Positions 45,615 through 53,788 of a stretch of DNA of 64,000 bases are shown piece after piece. How positions within the stretch are numbered: the first letter of the stretch is position 1; each line of letters opens with the position of its first letter. The DNA is taken from NCBI GenBank assembly GCA_003660235.1, contig QGON01000066.1, positions 1 through 64,000 on the forward strand, in the 5' to 3' direction. The position numbers and the translations under genes are program-made. The DNA is from a bacterium endosymbiont of Escarpia laminata (GTDB taxonomy: Bacteria > Pseudomonadota > Gammaproteobacteria > Chromatiales > Chromatiaceae). The notes beneath the pieces were generated by a model. It saw nothing but the letters and a program-made list of their open reading frames with translations. It was not told the DNA's origin and ran no database searches.

Positions 45615-46073
45615 ATGGACCAGGATGCATACCATCGCACATACCGAGAGATCAACGACCGTTACTGCCCTTTCGAGCGGAGCATTCTGAACGACAAATG
45701 CAGCTGCGGTGAGTCAAAGCGATTCTACCTGGCGGAGCGTGTTGGGGTGCATTGTGAATCAGACCAGGGACAGGCCCAATGCATGGAACTGCTCGAACTG
45801 CTCCGTCATCACGCCCGCTTTGCACTGAAATCCAATGACCGGAATGCAACACTGCCTCATGGCCAGGCGATGCGCCTGCAGGTCGGTGGACTGCGTGGAC
45901 TGTTTTCCGAGACCTACCCGGAAGAACCTATGCCCGAACCGATTGGTGACATATTCACACTAGTTAGCAGCGCCATCGAAAAATTCAATTCACTGGATGA
46001 ATTGCCGTTCCAACCCATCATCCAGCAGGTTGCCGCCTATCGAGGGCGCCAGCGTTCCAAACCCAATAAATAA
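45615..46073 (+). CDS. Hypothetical protein with N-terminal cysteine cluster
   Basis: 152 residues, not recognised. The N-terminus has five cysteines in a compact pattern (CPFERSILNDKCSCGES, then HCES and QCMELLE), which could bind zinc or an Fe-S centre. The C-terminal part (GLRGLFSETYPEEPMPEPIGDIFTLVSSAIEKF) is ordered but has no known motif. It lies eight bases after hslR in one operon and ends just before a REP-like repeat. A function close to sulfur metabolism is possible only because of its position. Confidence 0.75.
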   Translation: MDQDAYHRTYREINDRYCPFERSILNDKCSCGESKRFYLAERVGVHCESDQGQAQCMELLELLRHHARFALKSNDRNATLPHGQAMRLQVGGLRGLFSETYPEEPMPEPIGDIFTLVSSAIEKFNSLDELPFQPIIQQVAAYRGRQRSKPNK

Positions 46074-46089
46074 TGCACCCGTTCAAGAT

Positions 46090-46180
46090 GTAGGCCCGAT
46101 CAAGCGCAGCGGATCGGGCACTTTCGAATTGACACAACTTATGAGAGGTTACCGCTTCCTCTCAGCTTGAACCGGCCTAC
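46090..46180. repeat. REP-like repeat pair ending at the dsrS stop
   Basis: GTAGGCCCGATCAAGCGCAG (46090-46109) forms a hairpin through GCCCGATC and GATCGGGC (46094-46119), and the element closes with CTTGAACCGGCCTAC (46166-46180). It is bounded by GTAGG and its inverse CCTAC, like the copy at 63596-63685. It separates the convergent 45615 gene and dsrS and touches the dsrS stop codon. Confidence 0.8.
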
Positions 46181-47304
46181 TACTTTAGTCCCCGCAGCAC
46201 GTTTAGATATGCCATCAATGGTGTAAATACTGGTTCCAACTTACGGCGCATCAGAGAGCCGATCGCATCAGAATGACTGAATACAGGACGCACGACGCCA
46301 TACCCCATGCCGGAAAAAATACGCATCGCCTTTAACTCCCCCGCCAACTCAGGCACAGCATCCAGGCAACGTTCAAAGGCGTGACGGGTGGCCTTTCCTG
46401 CAAGCAGCTGTTCGGCTTCCTCTTCCAGCGCTTCAAGGGTCAGATCAGGGTCTCCTTCAGGCCTCAGTGGCGCGAAATAGTCTCGCAGGACATTGAGCAG
46501 CAGGGTAACCACATCCTGATTAGCGGGCCTGGCCATCACCCGCCCGACGGTATCGATAAAGCTTTGGCCCGGAGCAGAGAGTATTTTCAACACGATTTCC
46601 GCATAAGGGTTTCCAGCCTCTGAAAGCGCTACGAGCGTATCTGCATGGATATCCCGATCTCCACGCGGTTGCAACTGGTCCGGCAACTGGTTCGGTATGC
46701 TGGCAAGAAATCCGAGATAATAGACGGGTTTGCGACTGCAACGTATCCATAACTTCTGTCTGACTTCATCCGAAACCAATCCCGGTTGAAGTACGAGTTT
46801 CAGGCTTTCCACCATCATCTCCGATTCAGTCTCAAAGGGGAGGTATTCGATCAGGAACTTCGCCAACTCGGCACCCATCTCTCCGGCAACCACGGCTGGA
46901 TTAGCCAACATACGCCGGGCATTTTCCGGCTCCTGGCCGGACCACCAGGCCAAGCGCGCCAGCTCATCGGTCAGTCCGCTGGCACAGGTAACGGCGACAA
47001 CCGCTTCCGGTTCACCAAGCAGGAGCAGTTGTCCAAGATTTTCGCCCCGGGTCTGCCCCATTCGGGTCCAGCGTTTGAGAAAAAGCGGGTAGCCACCGGG
47101 TGATCCCGTCGCATGACCGGACAGTAGTTCCCGCACCCGGCCAAGATATTGGTCGTCACGGCAGTTGGGATTGAGCTGAATCTTGGCCTCACCCTTGTCG
47201 GAGAGACCGTAAAGCGTCATTGAAGACTCATTGATTCTGATAGCGCGGGGTTTAGTGGCAAGCAGCACATTCAGACGCAGCGCGTCTTCATTGGATAGAT
47301 CCAT
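46180..47304 (-). CDS. dsrS: DsrS, sulfur-oxidation accessory protein
   Basis: The last gene of the dsr cluster, after dsrR as in Allochromatium vinosum. About 374 residues, all helical, cytoplasmic, with no recognised catalytic motif (LVLQPGLVSDEVRQKLWIRC, EILSAPGQSFIDTVGRVMA-like IVLKILSAPGQSFIDTVGRV). In A. vinosum DsrS affects the level of Dsr proteins and sulfur oxidation after transcription. I call it from position, length and sequence form. Start at the ATG 47304. Confidence 0.85.
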   Translation of the reverse strand: MDLSNEDALRLNVLLATKPRAIRINESSMTLYGLSDKGEAKIQLNPNCRDDQYLGRVRELLSGHATGSPGGYPLFLKRWTRMGQTRGENLGQLLLLGEPEAVVAVTCASGLTDELARLAWWSGQEPENARRMLANPAVVAGEMGAELAKFLIEYLPFETESEMMVESLKLVLQPGLVSDEVRQKLWIRCSRKPVYYLGFLASIPNQLPDQLQPRGDRDIHADTLVALSEAGNPYAEIVLKILSAPGQSFIDTVGRVMARPANQDVVTLLLNVLRDYFAPLRPEGDPDLTLEALEEEAEQLLAGKATRHAFERCLDAVPELAGELKAMRIFSGMGYGVVRPVFSHSDAIGSLMRRKLEPVFTPLMAYLNVLRGLK

Positions 47305-47399
47305 CAAGAAGGTGGCTCCGGGAGTGGTTGAGTGCTTTTATCCTGTTAGAGGACAGGCTGTTTTGGTCTAGGCAGTACCGCTACTCGATGAATGGAGAA

Positions 47400-47732
47400 T
47401 CACTCCCCTTGATCGGTATTCTCAGCTACAGGAGGAACATAGTTGGCGTCTTTCGGATTGATGAAGATGAATTGATTCTCGCCATCTTCCGTCTCCACGT
47501 AATCCATGGTCGTTTCATTTAGCATCGGAACATATTCGGGTTCCATAACCAAGTCGATGCCCTCTGAGATAAAGGTTATATCGTCATCCTTCACCTCATC
47601 GAATCCCATCAGATAGTCAAACGCCCCATCTTCCTTCTTACGAGTTGCAAAACGCAGCACCATACCCTCTGTTCCGCCCTGCTCTGCTGCCTGGGCAATC
47701 TGTTTAGCCGCCCTTTTGGTCAATTTAAACAT
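47400..47732 (-). CDS. dsrR: DsrR, A-type carrier-like protein without cysteines
   Basis: 110 residues resembling IscA/HesB A-type carriers (MFKLTKRAAKQIAQAAEQGGTEGMVLRFATRKKEDG), but the three cysteines that bind Fe-S in IscA are all absent; the protein contains no cysteine at all. That matches DsrR, which is needed for sulfur oxidation in A. vinosum and does not bind clusters. ATG at 47732; an upstream in-frame codon at 47813 lies in dsrN. The gene starts eight bases after the dsrN stop. Confidence 0.88.
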   Translation of the reverse strand: MFKLTKRAAKQIAQAAEQGGTEGMVLRFATRKKEDGAFDYLMGFDEVKDDDITFISEGIDLVMEPEYVPMLNETTMDYVETEDGENQFIFINPKDANYVPPVAENTDQGE

Positions 47733-47740
47733 CTTTATTA

Positions 47741-49144
47741 CTACCTTGATTTCCCATTTCCAGTGCTTTTTATCACCCTGACATGCGACAAAAAGCGCTC
47801 TACCCAGTGACATCCACCCACATTTCGCATGTGCGTGTAGTTAGCAAGCAGGTTTTTGTAGATATAGCCATCATGTCTGCTGTCGATTCCTGTGCCGCGG
47901 ACCACTTTATAGGCAAAATCGCTGCTTTCAGCATCCAATCCTTCGAGAGCCGAGTAGTGGAACTCATGAGCGTTGATGATGCCATCGCCATCTTTTTCCG
48001 CGATTTCTCCCCAGCGGGAGTTGCCTGATTCCGTGAGACGGACGTAGCCCCGACCTTGTGGTCTTTCATGCATGACCGCATCAGCAGGAATTATACCGAC
48101 CATTCTACATTTTTTGCCTTGCCAGGTCAGGCTTCTGCAAAGGTACATCAACCCTCCACATTCTGCGTAAACCGCCCCACCCTGTTCGATATAGTCTCTG
48201 ATTGCTCCTCGGATCGAACTATTTGCCTCAAGCGCATCCATCGACGCCTCGGGAAATCCCCCACCGATAAAGAGCCCATCGATCTCAGGCAGTCGTTCAT
48301 CGTTCAGGGTGTCGAAAGGAACCAGTTCAGCCCCATGATGCCGCAAAGCCTCCAGGTCATCGGGGTAGTAGAATCCAAAGGCCTTATCTTTCGGGTAACC
48401 TATTCGCAATGCCCCATCTTGATGTGAAGTCTCCTCCACAGCCGCCAAGCGGGGAACACTGCGGGCCTCTCCGGCAATCTCTATCAGCCTGTCGAGATCG
48501 ACACAGTCGGTTACCGTCTTTGCCAGATAGTCGATGACCTCTTCTGCCTGCGAGCGCTCATTGTTGGGCACCAACCCCAAATGCCGCTCATCAATTCCCA
48601 GTAACGGATCATTGGCGACAGCCCCCAGCACGGGAATGTCAGTATAATGCTCTACGACATTTACCAACTTCGATTCGTGGCGGCTGCCACCGACTTGATT
48701 GAGGATGACACCTGAGATAGAGATGTTGTGGTCAAAAGCCTGGTATCCCAGCAGCAGCGGAGCAATTCCGCGGGTCATGCCCTTTGTATTGATAACCAGA
48801 ATAACAGGAACATCCAGCAGGGCTGCCAGAGCGGCATTGCTATTGCTGCCTTCAATATCCAAGCCATCATAGAGTCCCTTGTTACCCTCGATGAGGCCAA
48901 TATCTGCTCCCTGCATTCGACGACGATAGAGCGCTTCGATCTCTTCCCGATGCATGGTGTAGAAATCGAGATTGTAACAGCCACGCCCAGTTGCTGAGTG
49001 CAGCCAAAGCGGGTCAATGTAGTCGGGACCTTTTTTGAAGGACTGTACCGTCAGGCCTCGACTGGCGAGAGCACGCCCCAACCCGATAGAGAGGGTGGTC
49101 TTCCCAGAGGACTTATGCGCAGCAGAGATATAGATAGAGGCCAC
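47741..49144 (-). CDS. dsrN: DsrN, siroheme-amidating cobyrinate diamide synthase homologue
   Basis: A 467-residue CbiA-type amidase: the N-terminal ATP site AHKSSGKTTLSIGLGRAL and a C-terminal glutamine amidotransferase domain with the cysteine in VYAECGGLMYLC and the histidine in INAHEFHYSALEG. In sulfur oxidisers DsrN amidates a side chain of siroheme for DsrAB. GTG start at 49144 with a poor ribosome site. It lies after a terminator-like hairpin (49163-49202) that separates it from dsrP, so it may have its own promoter or lower expression. Confidence 0.9.
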   Translation of the reverse strand: MASIYISAAHKSSGKTTLSIGLGRALASRGLTVQSFKKGPDYIDPLWLHSATGRGCYNLDFYTMHREEIEALYRRRMQGADIGLIEGNKGLYDGLDIEGSNSNAALAALLDVPVILVINTKGMTRGIAPLLLGYQAFDHNISISGVILNQVGGSRHESKLVNVVEHYTDIPVLGAVANDPLLGIDERHLGLVPNNERSQAEEVIDYLAKTVTDCVDLDRLIEIAGEARSVPRLAAVEETSHQDGALRIGYPKDKAFGFYYPDDLEALRHHGAELVPFDTLNDERLPEIDGLFIGGGFPEASMDALEANSSIRGAIRDYIEQGGAVYAECGGLMYLCRSLTWQGKKCRMVGIIPADAVMHERPQGRGYVRLTESGNSRWGEIAEKDGDGIINAHEFHYSALEGLDAESSDFAYKVVRGTGIDSRHDGYIYKNLLANYTHMRNVGGCHWVERFLSHVRVIKSTGNGKSR

Positions 49145-49162
49145 AGGCTTTTTCTTTCGTGC

Positions 49163-49202
49163 AAAAAAATACCCACCGTCAGCACATGCCGACGGTGGGT
49201 AT
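49163..49202 (-). terminator. Intrinsic terminator between dsrP and dsrN
   Basis: ATACCCACCGTC (49169-49180) and its exact inverse GACGGTGGGTAT (49191-49202) make a perfect 12-bp stem with a 10-base loop. On the dsr strand it is followed directly by a run of seven T residues, the textbook Rho-independent signal. It ends the dsrA-dsrP transcript and makes dsrNRS separately controlled or dependent on readthrough. Confidence 0.9.
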
Positions 49203-49237
49203 TCTTATTGTCTTACAACCAGATTACAAGCTGTAAA

Positions 49238-50440
49238 TCAGGCACTCTCCCCTGGATCTTCCAGGGATTCAGGGAACACCTTGAACATACGGGCACCTAC
49301 AGCAACCATCGTCATGGCGATGGCGATGCCACCAATGCCAAGCAGCATTTCCGGAAGGCTGGGCGCATAGGCATTCACGGTCCCATCATAGAAGCTGCTC
49401 TCAAGCACTTCCTTACCCGGAAAAATTGACATCGGAAAGGCCTGTCCACCTATTACTATCACATAGATCTGAAAGAAACCGCCAATCAACACCATCACAG
49501 AAGCCGCAACCACGGCCCAGCGGGCTTTATCAAACGCCGGAGAGTAGATCAGAAACAGGGGGATAATACCGCCGATTAATATCTGGCCAATCCAGAACAT
49601 TGCGGTATACACACCGCCATTGAGCAGGATGAAACTCTCGATGCCGTGATGCTGGGTCACATACAGGTTGGTGAGATGATAGGCCAGAGCAAAGTAGAGT
49701 ACCGCACCGACAAACACACCAAGCAGATTTTTCAAGCGCGCCAAGCGCAGATCACCCAACTCACGATTACCCCAGATATAGGCGGCAATCAGCGTGATAA
49801 TGAAGAAGGCCAGACCGTAGCTGAAAGACATGATAATGAACATCGGCGCCATGATCGCGGCATCATAGGCCTCACGGGCGACCAGGAAACCAAAGATGGA
49901 GCCAGTACCGGTAGTCAGTGCGAGACGCCAGAAAAACGCAGCGAAACCAAGCGTGCGGTAGTAACGGTTGGCCTTTCTGTCCATCATGGTCCAAAGGTAG
50001 ATACCCACGATAGCGAAAAAGCCCGAATAGAGAATAATGTTCCAGGCAAAGATCGATTTGAAATTATAGTAGGTCATGGCAATGATCAGACGGTCGGGCC
50101 GTCCAAGATCCAGCAGCAGCACTACCAAGCCACCCGCCAGCAAACCAATCGCCAGCAAACTCGAGAAGCGTCCGAGGGGCTTGTACATGGGCCCGCCAAA
50201 CACAGAGCCGATCGATGCCACATTCAAGGCACCGGATGCAGCGACAATCAGGTAGATTGCAAAGACATGCGGCAGTCCCCAAACCACCTGATTGGTCATT
50301 CCAGTTACCCAGTGACCATTGTGTTCCATGTAGAAGGCCGCCCCAAGTGCGACCGCAACAATCGTACCGAGCAATGCCATCCCTGCCCAATAGCGGACAG
50401 GTGTTCCACAGTAGAGCTCACGATAATACATCTTACTCAT
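49238..50440 (-). CDS. dsrP: DsrP, NrfD-like quinone-interacting membrane subunit
   Basis: A 400-residue integral membrane protein of the NrfD/PsrC family with about ten membrane segments (YWAGMALLGTIVAVALGAAFY, LLAIGLLAGGLVVLLLDLG and so on). It exchanges electrons with the quinone pool and with the DsrO ferredoxin and DsrJ in the DsrMKJOP complex. It lies 20 bp after dsrO and is followed by a strong terminator. Confidence 0.94.
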   Translation of the reverse strand: MSKMYYRELYCGTPVRYWAGMALLGTIVAVALGAAFYMEHNGHWVTGMTNQVVWGLPHVFAIYLIVAASGALNVASIGSVFGGPMYKPLGRFSSLLAIGLLAGGLVVLLLDLGRPDRLIIAMTYYNFKSIFAWNIILYSGFFAIVGIYLWTMMDRKANRYYRTLGFAAFFWRLALTTGTGSIFGFLVAREAYDAAIMAPMFIIMSFSYGLAFFIITLIAAYIWGNRELGDLRLARLKNLLGVFVGAVLYFALAYHLTNLYVTQHHGIESFILLNGGVYTAMFWIGQILIGGIIPLFLIYSPAFDKARWAVVAASVMVLIGGFFQIYVIVIGGQAFPMSIFPGKEVLESSFYDGTVNAYAPSLPEMLLGIGGIAIAMTMVAVGARMFKVFPESLEDPGESA

Positions 50441-50460
50441 GTTCTATACGCCCCCTGCTA

Positions 50461-51213
50461 TCACAGATTCGAATACCGAACACCGGTATTCAGTTTGAGG
50501 TCAGCGCGAATCTGCCGACTATTCTGTGATTTAAGTGCTTGACTGATTTCGCTATCGGGATCTTTCAGGTCGCCAAAGACAATCGCTCCATGTCCATCCT
50601 TGTGACAGGCTTCCTGACAGGCGGTCATCGTCTCGCCGCGATCAATACGGTGTACACACATCGTGCAGCCCTCTACACACCCCTTACCTCGAGGAGCGTT
50701 AACGGATTGATCCTTGAGGTCTTCATGCACGAAAGAGCGCGCCTTATAGGGACAGGCCATCATGCAGTAGCGGCAGCCGATACAGGTATGACGGTCAACC
50801 AACACAATGCCATCTGCGCGTTTGAAAGAGGCGCCCGTCGGGCAGACATCGACACAAGGCGGATGTTCACAATGCTGACACATCATTACCAGGCGATTGA
50901 TATGGCCGGTATTGAGATCCTTCAGTTTGACGGTGCGGATCCACTGGGCATCCGTTTCCGGACGACCGTGGCTGGTCAAGCCGTGTTCACTGTTGCAGGC
51001 ATCGACACAGGCACTGCAGCCTTCCGCACATTTATTCGCATCGATCAACATTCCCCAACGATGCTTGGCAGACGCGCCCTGGGATTCAGGATCAGCGCCG
51101 GCCACTGTATGCAGAAGTACACCAGGAGCGACGACAACCGCTCCCGCCGCTGCAACTGTCGCTCCGACAAATTTGCGGCGGTTCATATCCGGCTGGTCAT
51201 TTTTAACACTCAC
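50461..51213 (-). CDS. dsrO: DsrO, Tat-exported periplasmic ferredoxin
   Basis: A 250-residue periplasmic iron-sulfur protein. The twin-arginine signal MNRRKFVGATVAAAGAVVVA is near the N-terminus. Four cysteine groups follow: CAEGCSACVDAC, CQHCEHPPCVDVC, CIGCRYCMMAC and CTMCVHRIDRGETMTAC, giving several [4Fe-4S] clusters as in the NrfC/DmsB type. It carries electrons between DsrJ and DsrP. GTG start at 51213 after GGAGAGACTGATC. Confidence 0.95.
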   Translation of the reverse strand: MSVKNDQPDMNRRKFVGATVAAAGAVVVAPGVLLHTVAGADPESQGASAKHRWGMLIDANKCAEGCSACVDACNSEHGLTSHGRPETDAQWIRTVKLKDLNTGHINRLVMMCQHCEHPPCVDVCPTGASFKRADGIVLVDRHTCIGCRYCMMACPYKARSFVHEDLKDQSVNAPRGKGCVEGCTMCVHRIDRGETMTACQEACHKDGHGAIVFGDLKDPDSEISQALKSQNSRQIRADLKLNTGVRYSNL

Positions 51214-51231
51214 GATCAGTCTCTCCGCATA

Positions 51232-51732
51232 TTACCTGGCAGACTCGCTGCCGGCATGGATAACAGGATGCCACTCTTTCAACGATGAGGCGTTGAGGTG
51301 CTGGAACTTCATCTGTTCAAGGTCAACCGCCCCAAGGGAGCCACTGCCTTGCATAGGTGTCGTACGATGACACTGAAAACAGGCGGGACTCACGGCCACA
51401 TAGTCATGGCAAGCCTGGCAGAACTGACCTTCATCAGTCACCGGAACCGCATTACCATCATTATCTTTGGATGCATGGCATTCAACACAGTCGACAAGAC
51501 TGAACTTAGCTCCGCGAATCCCGCCACGCACGGTCTCAACCCGCTGGTGCTTGAGGTAATCCATGTGGTTTCGACGCATATCACTCGTCTCCGCCACACA
51601 GCTTTCCATCGAAGCCGCCTTCGAGCCCTTGATTACGGCGGTATCACCTGTAGCCTGCAGGCTGGTCACTGCAAAAGCAGCACCTGCCAACAGGTAGGTG
51701 AAACGCCTGATGCTGTTGAAAGAACTTCGCAT
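51232..51732 (-). CDS. dsrJ: DsrJ, triheme periplasmic cytochrome c
   Basis: About 166 residues with a signal or anchor segment (FTYLLAGAAFAVTSLQA) and three CxxCH heme sites: CVECH, CQACH and CFQCH. A lone cysteine further upstream (SMESCVAETSDMRRNHM) matches the unusual cysteine heme ligand proposed for DsrJ. It faces the periplasm in the DsrMKJOP complex. ATG at 51732 follows AGGAGCTGTG. Placed between dsrL and dsrO. Confidence 0.95.
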   Translation of the reverse strand: MRSSFNSIRRFTYLLAGAAFAVTSLQATGDTAVIKGSKAASMESCVAETSDMRRNHMDYLKHQRVETVRGGIRGAKFSLVDCVECHASKDNDGNAVPVTDEGQFCQACHDYVAVSPACFQCHRTTPMQGSGSLGAVDLEQMKFQHLNASSLKEWHPVIHAGSESAR

Positions 51733-51744
51733 CACAGCTCCTAT

Positions 51745-53700
51745 TTATTCGCCGAGACCCATCTGAATGTAGCCTGTAGGACAGACATCGGTGCAAACGT
51801 GGCAGCCAATGCACTTGAAGTAGTCGGTATCTACATAACGACCGGTGGTTGATTCGCCACGTTTGACACGGAAGACCGCATCCTGGGGACAGAAAATCAC
51901 GCAGTTGTCACACTCGAAGCACATGCCGCAACTCATGCAACGCTTCGCCTCTGCCTGAACCTGTTCCGTATTCAGAGGAATCAGACGCTCTTTGAAGTGG
52001 CCAAGCACGTCGTCCGAACTGGGAACTTCTTCATTACGGATATTGCGGGCCGTCGGCTCAAAGTAACCCAGAAAGAGTTGATCGGCGGGAATGATCTCCT
52101 GCTTGGAACGATCCTCAAAGTTATGCACCGCATATTTGGCAGAATTGGTGCCTCGCAGGTCACCTTCGGTGTTGTCAAAGTGCTCAGGTTCCATGTGCGC
52201 CTCTTTCAGCTTCTCCAGGAGGCTGAAATGGTGAACATCGACCTTCGGACGTTTGCCTTGTTTTTCATGCTTGAGGAAGTGATCAATACTTTCGGCGGCG
52301 ATGGAAGCCTGACCAATCGCAGTCGTCAGTAGATGCGGGCGGATGATGTCCCCTGCCACGAAGTGACCCGGCTTACCTGGTATCTGATAAAGGCTGTCGG
52401 AGTCGATGAGACCACGACCATTATCGAAATCCTCTAGGCCAGTCATGTCACCACCCTGACCAATCGCGGCAACGATGAGGTCCGCTTCAAGAACGCGCTC
52501 GGTGCCCTCTATGGGGATAGGCGTCATGCCATCCATGGTGCAGTCGCACACTCTCAGCGCCTTTGCCCGACCGTCTTCGCCCTTGATCACTTCCAGGGGC
52601 ATCACACCGTCGAGGATGGTAACTCCCTCAGTCGTCGCATCACTGATCTCGTGTTCTGCGGCCATCATCTCAGATTTACCGAAGAGAGAGGTCAGTGTCA
52701 CATCAGAACCCTGCGCTGCAGCAGCACTTGCGGCATCATGAGCCACGAAACCATCCTTCACCACCAGTTCAGGGCGGTCAGTCGGATTGGTATGTTCGAT
52801 GTGACCAAGGCGGCGGGCGACGGACACCACGTCGATAGAGGTATCACCACCACCGATACAGATCACCTTGTCAGCAGTCACTTTCATACGGCCTTCGTTA
52901 AAGGCCTTCAGGAAGGCAACACCGCTAACACAGTTATCAGTACCTTCCCAACCGGGGATCGGCAGTCCGCGGCCACTCTGGCAACCCAACGCCCAAAGAA
53001 CGGCGTCATACTCTTTCTCCACATCTGCAATCGCCACGTCTTTACCTACACGTGTTTCCATGCGCAGTTCAACGCCCATATCGACAATACGCTGAAGTTC
53101 AGCGCCCAGCTTGTCACGGGGAATACGATAGCCGGGGATGCCATAGCGCATCATGCCGCCAAGCTCCTTGTTCTCGTCAAACAGGGTGACGCCATGGCCC
53201 ATGCGGCGCAGCTGGAAGGCTGCCGCCATACCGGCAGGACCACCACCGATAACCGCTACCTTCTTGCCGGTATCTTCACCTGTGGTAAACGAGTAACCCT
53301 TTTCAATGGCGTTGTCGCCGATGAACTGTTCAACAGAGTTGATGCCAACGAAGTCTTCAACCTCGTTACGATTACAGCCATCCTGACAGGGGGCGGGGCA
53401 GACACGTCCCATCATTGAAGGGAAAGGATTGGAGCTGGTGGCACGCTCGAACGCATACTGCTGCCACTCTTCACCCTCTACCGGCTTCTCCTGCTCGCGA
53501 ACGATCGCCAACCAGCCCCGGATATCGTGTCCGGAAGGGCAGCTACCCTGGCATGGTGGTGTGCGGTGGACATAGGTAGGACACTTATGGGAGGTATCCT
53601 GAGCAAAGATCATGTCTGTCCAGTCATCCCACTGATCGTCACCCTCTGCATACCGACGCCAGGTGATATCTTTTTTCATCTCTTCACTAGGAGTAGCCAT
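51745..53700 (-). CDS. dsrL: DsrL, NAD(P)H-dependent iron-sulfur flavoprotein
   Basis: About 651 residues. The N-terminal cysteine motifs (CPTYVHRTPPCQGSCPSGHD; CPAPCQDGCNR) bind [4Fe-4S], followed by FAD (VAVIGGGPAGMAAAFQLRR) and NAD(P) (CIGGGDTSIDVVSVARRLG) domains like the small subunit of glutamate synthase. A C-terminal ferredoxin domain (CMSCGMCFECDNCVIFC and CIGCHVCTDVCPTGYI) is the DsrL hallmark. DsrL is required for reverse DsrAB and passes its electrons to NAD(P). Start ATG 53700 after AGGAGACAAAA. Its presence argues for the oxidative direction. Confidence 0.95.
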   Translation of the reverse strand: MATPSEEMKKDITWRRYAEGDDQWDDWTDMIFAQDTSHKCPTYVHRTPPCQGSCPSGHDIRGWLAIVREQEKPVEGEEWQQYAFERATSSNPFPSMMGRVCPAPCQDGCNRNEVEDFVGINSVEQFIGDNAIEKGYSFTTGEDTGKKVAVIGGGPAGMAAAFQLRRMGHGVTLFDENKELGGMMRYGIPGYRIPRDKLGAELQRIVDMGVELRMETRVGKDVAIADVEKEYDAVLWALGCQSGRGLPIPGWEGTDNCVSGVAFLKAFNEGRMKVTADKVICIGGGDTSIDVVSVARRLGHIEHTNPTDRPELVVKDGFVAHDAASAAAAQGSDVTLTSLFGKSEMMAAEHEISDATTEGVTILDGVMPLEVIKGEDGRAKALRVCDCTMDGMTPIPIEGTERVLEADLIVAAIGQGGDMTGLEDFDNGRGLIDSDSLYQIPGKPGHFVAGDIIRPHLLTTAIGQASIAAESIDHFLKHEKQGKRPKVDVHHFSLLEKLKEAHMEPEHFDNTEGDLRGTNSAKYAVHNFEDRSKQEIIPADQLFLGYFEPTARNIRNEEVPSSDDVLGHFKERLIPLNTEQVQAEAKRCMSCGMCFECDNCVIFCPQDAVFRVKRGESTTGRYVDTDYFKCIGCHVCTDVCPTGYIQMGLGE

Positions 53701-53788
53701 TTTTGTCTCCTTAAACCTATATCTAATTTTTTGAATCACCGGTCAGTTGTGCAACTTACCGGCGAATATTTAACCGCTAGTCTAAACT

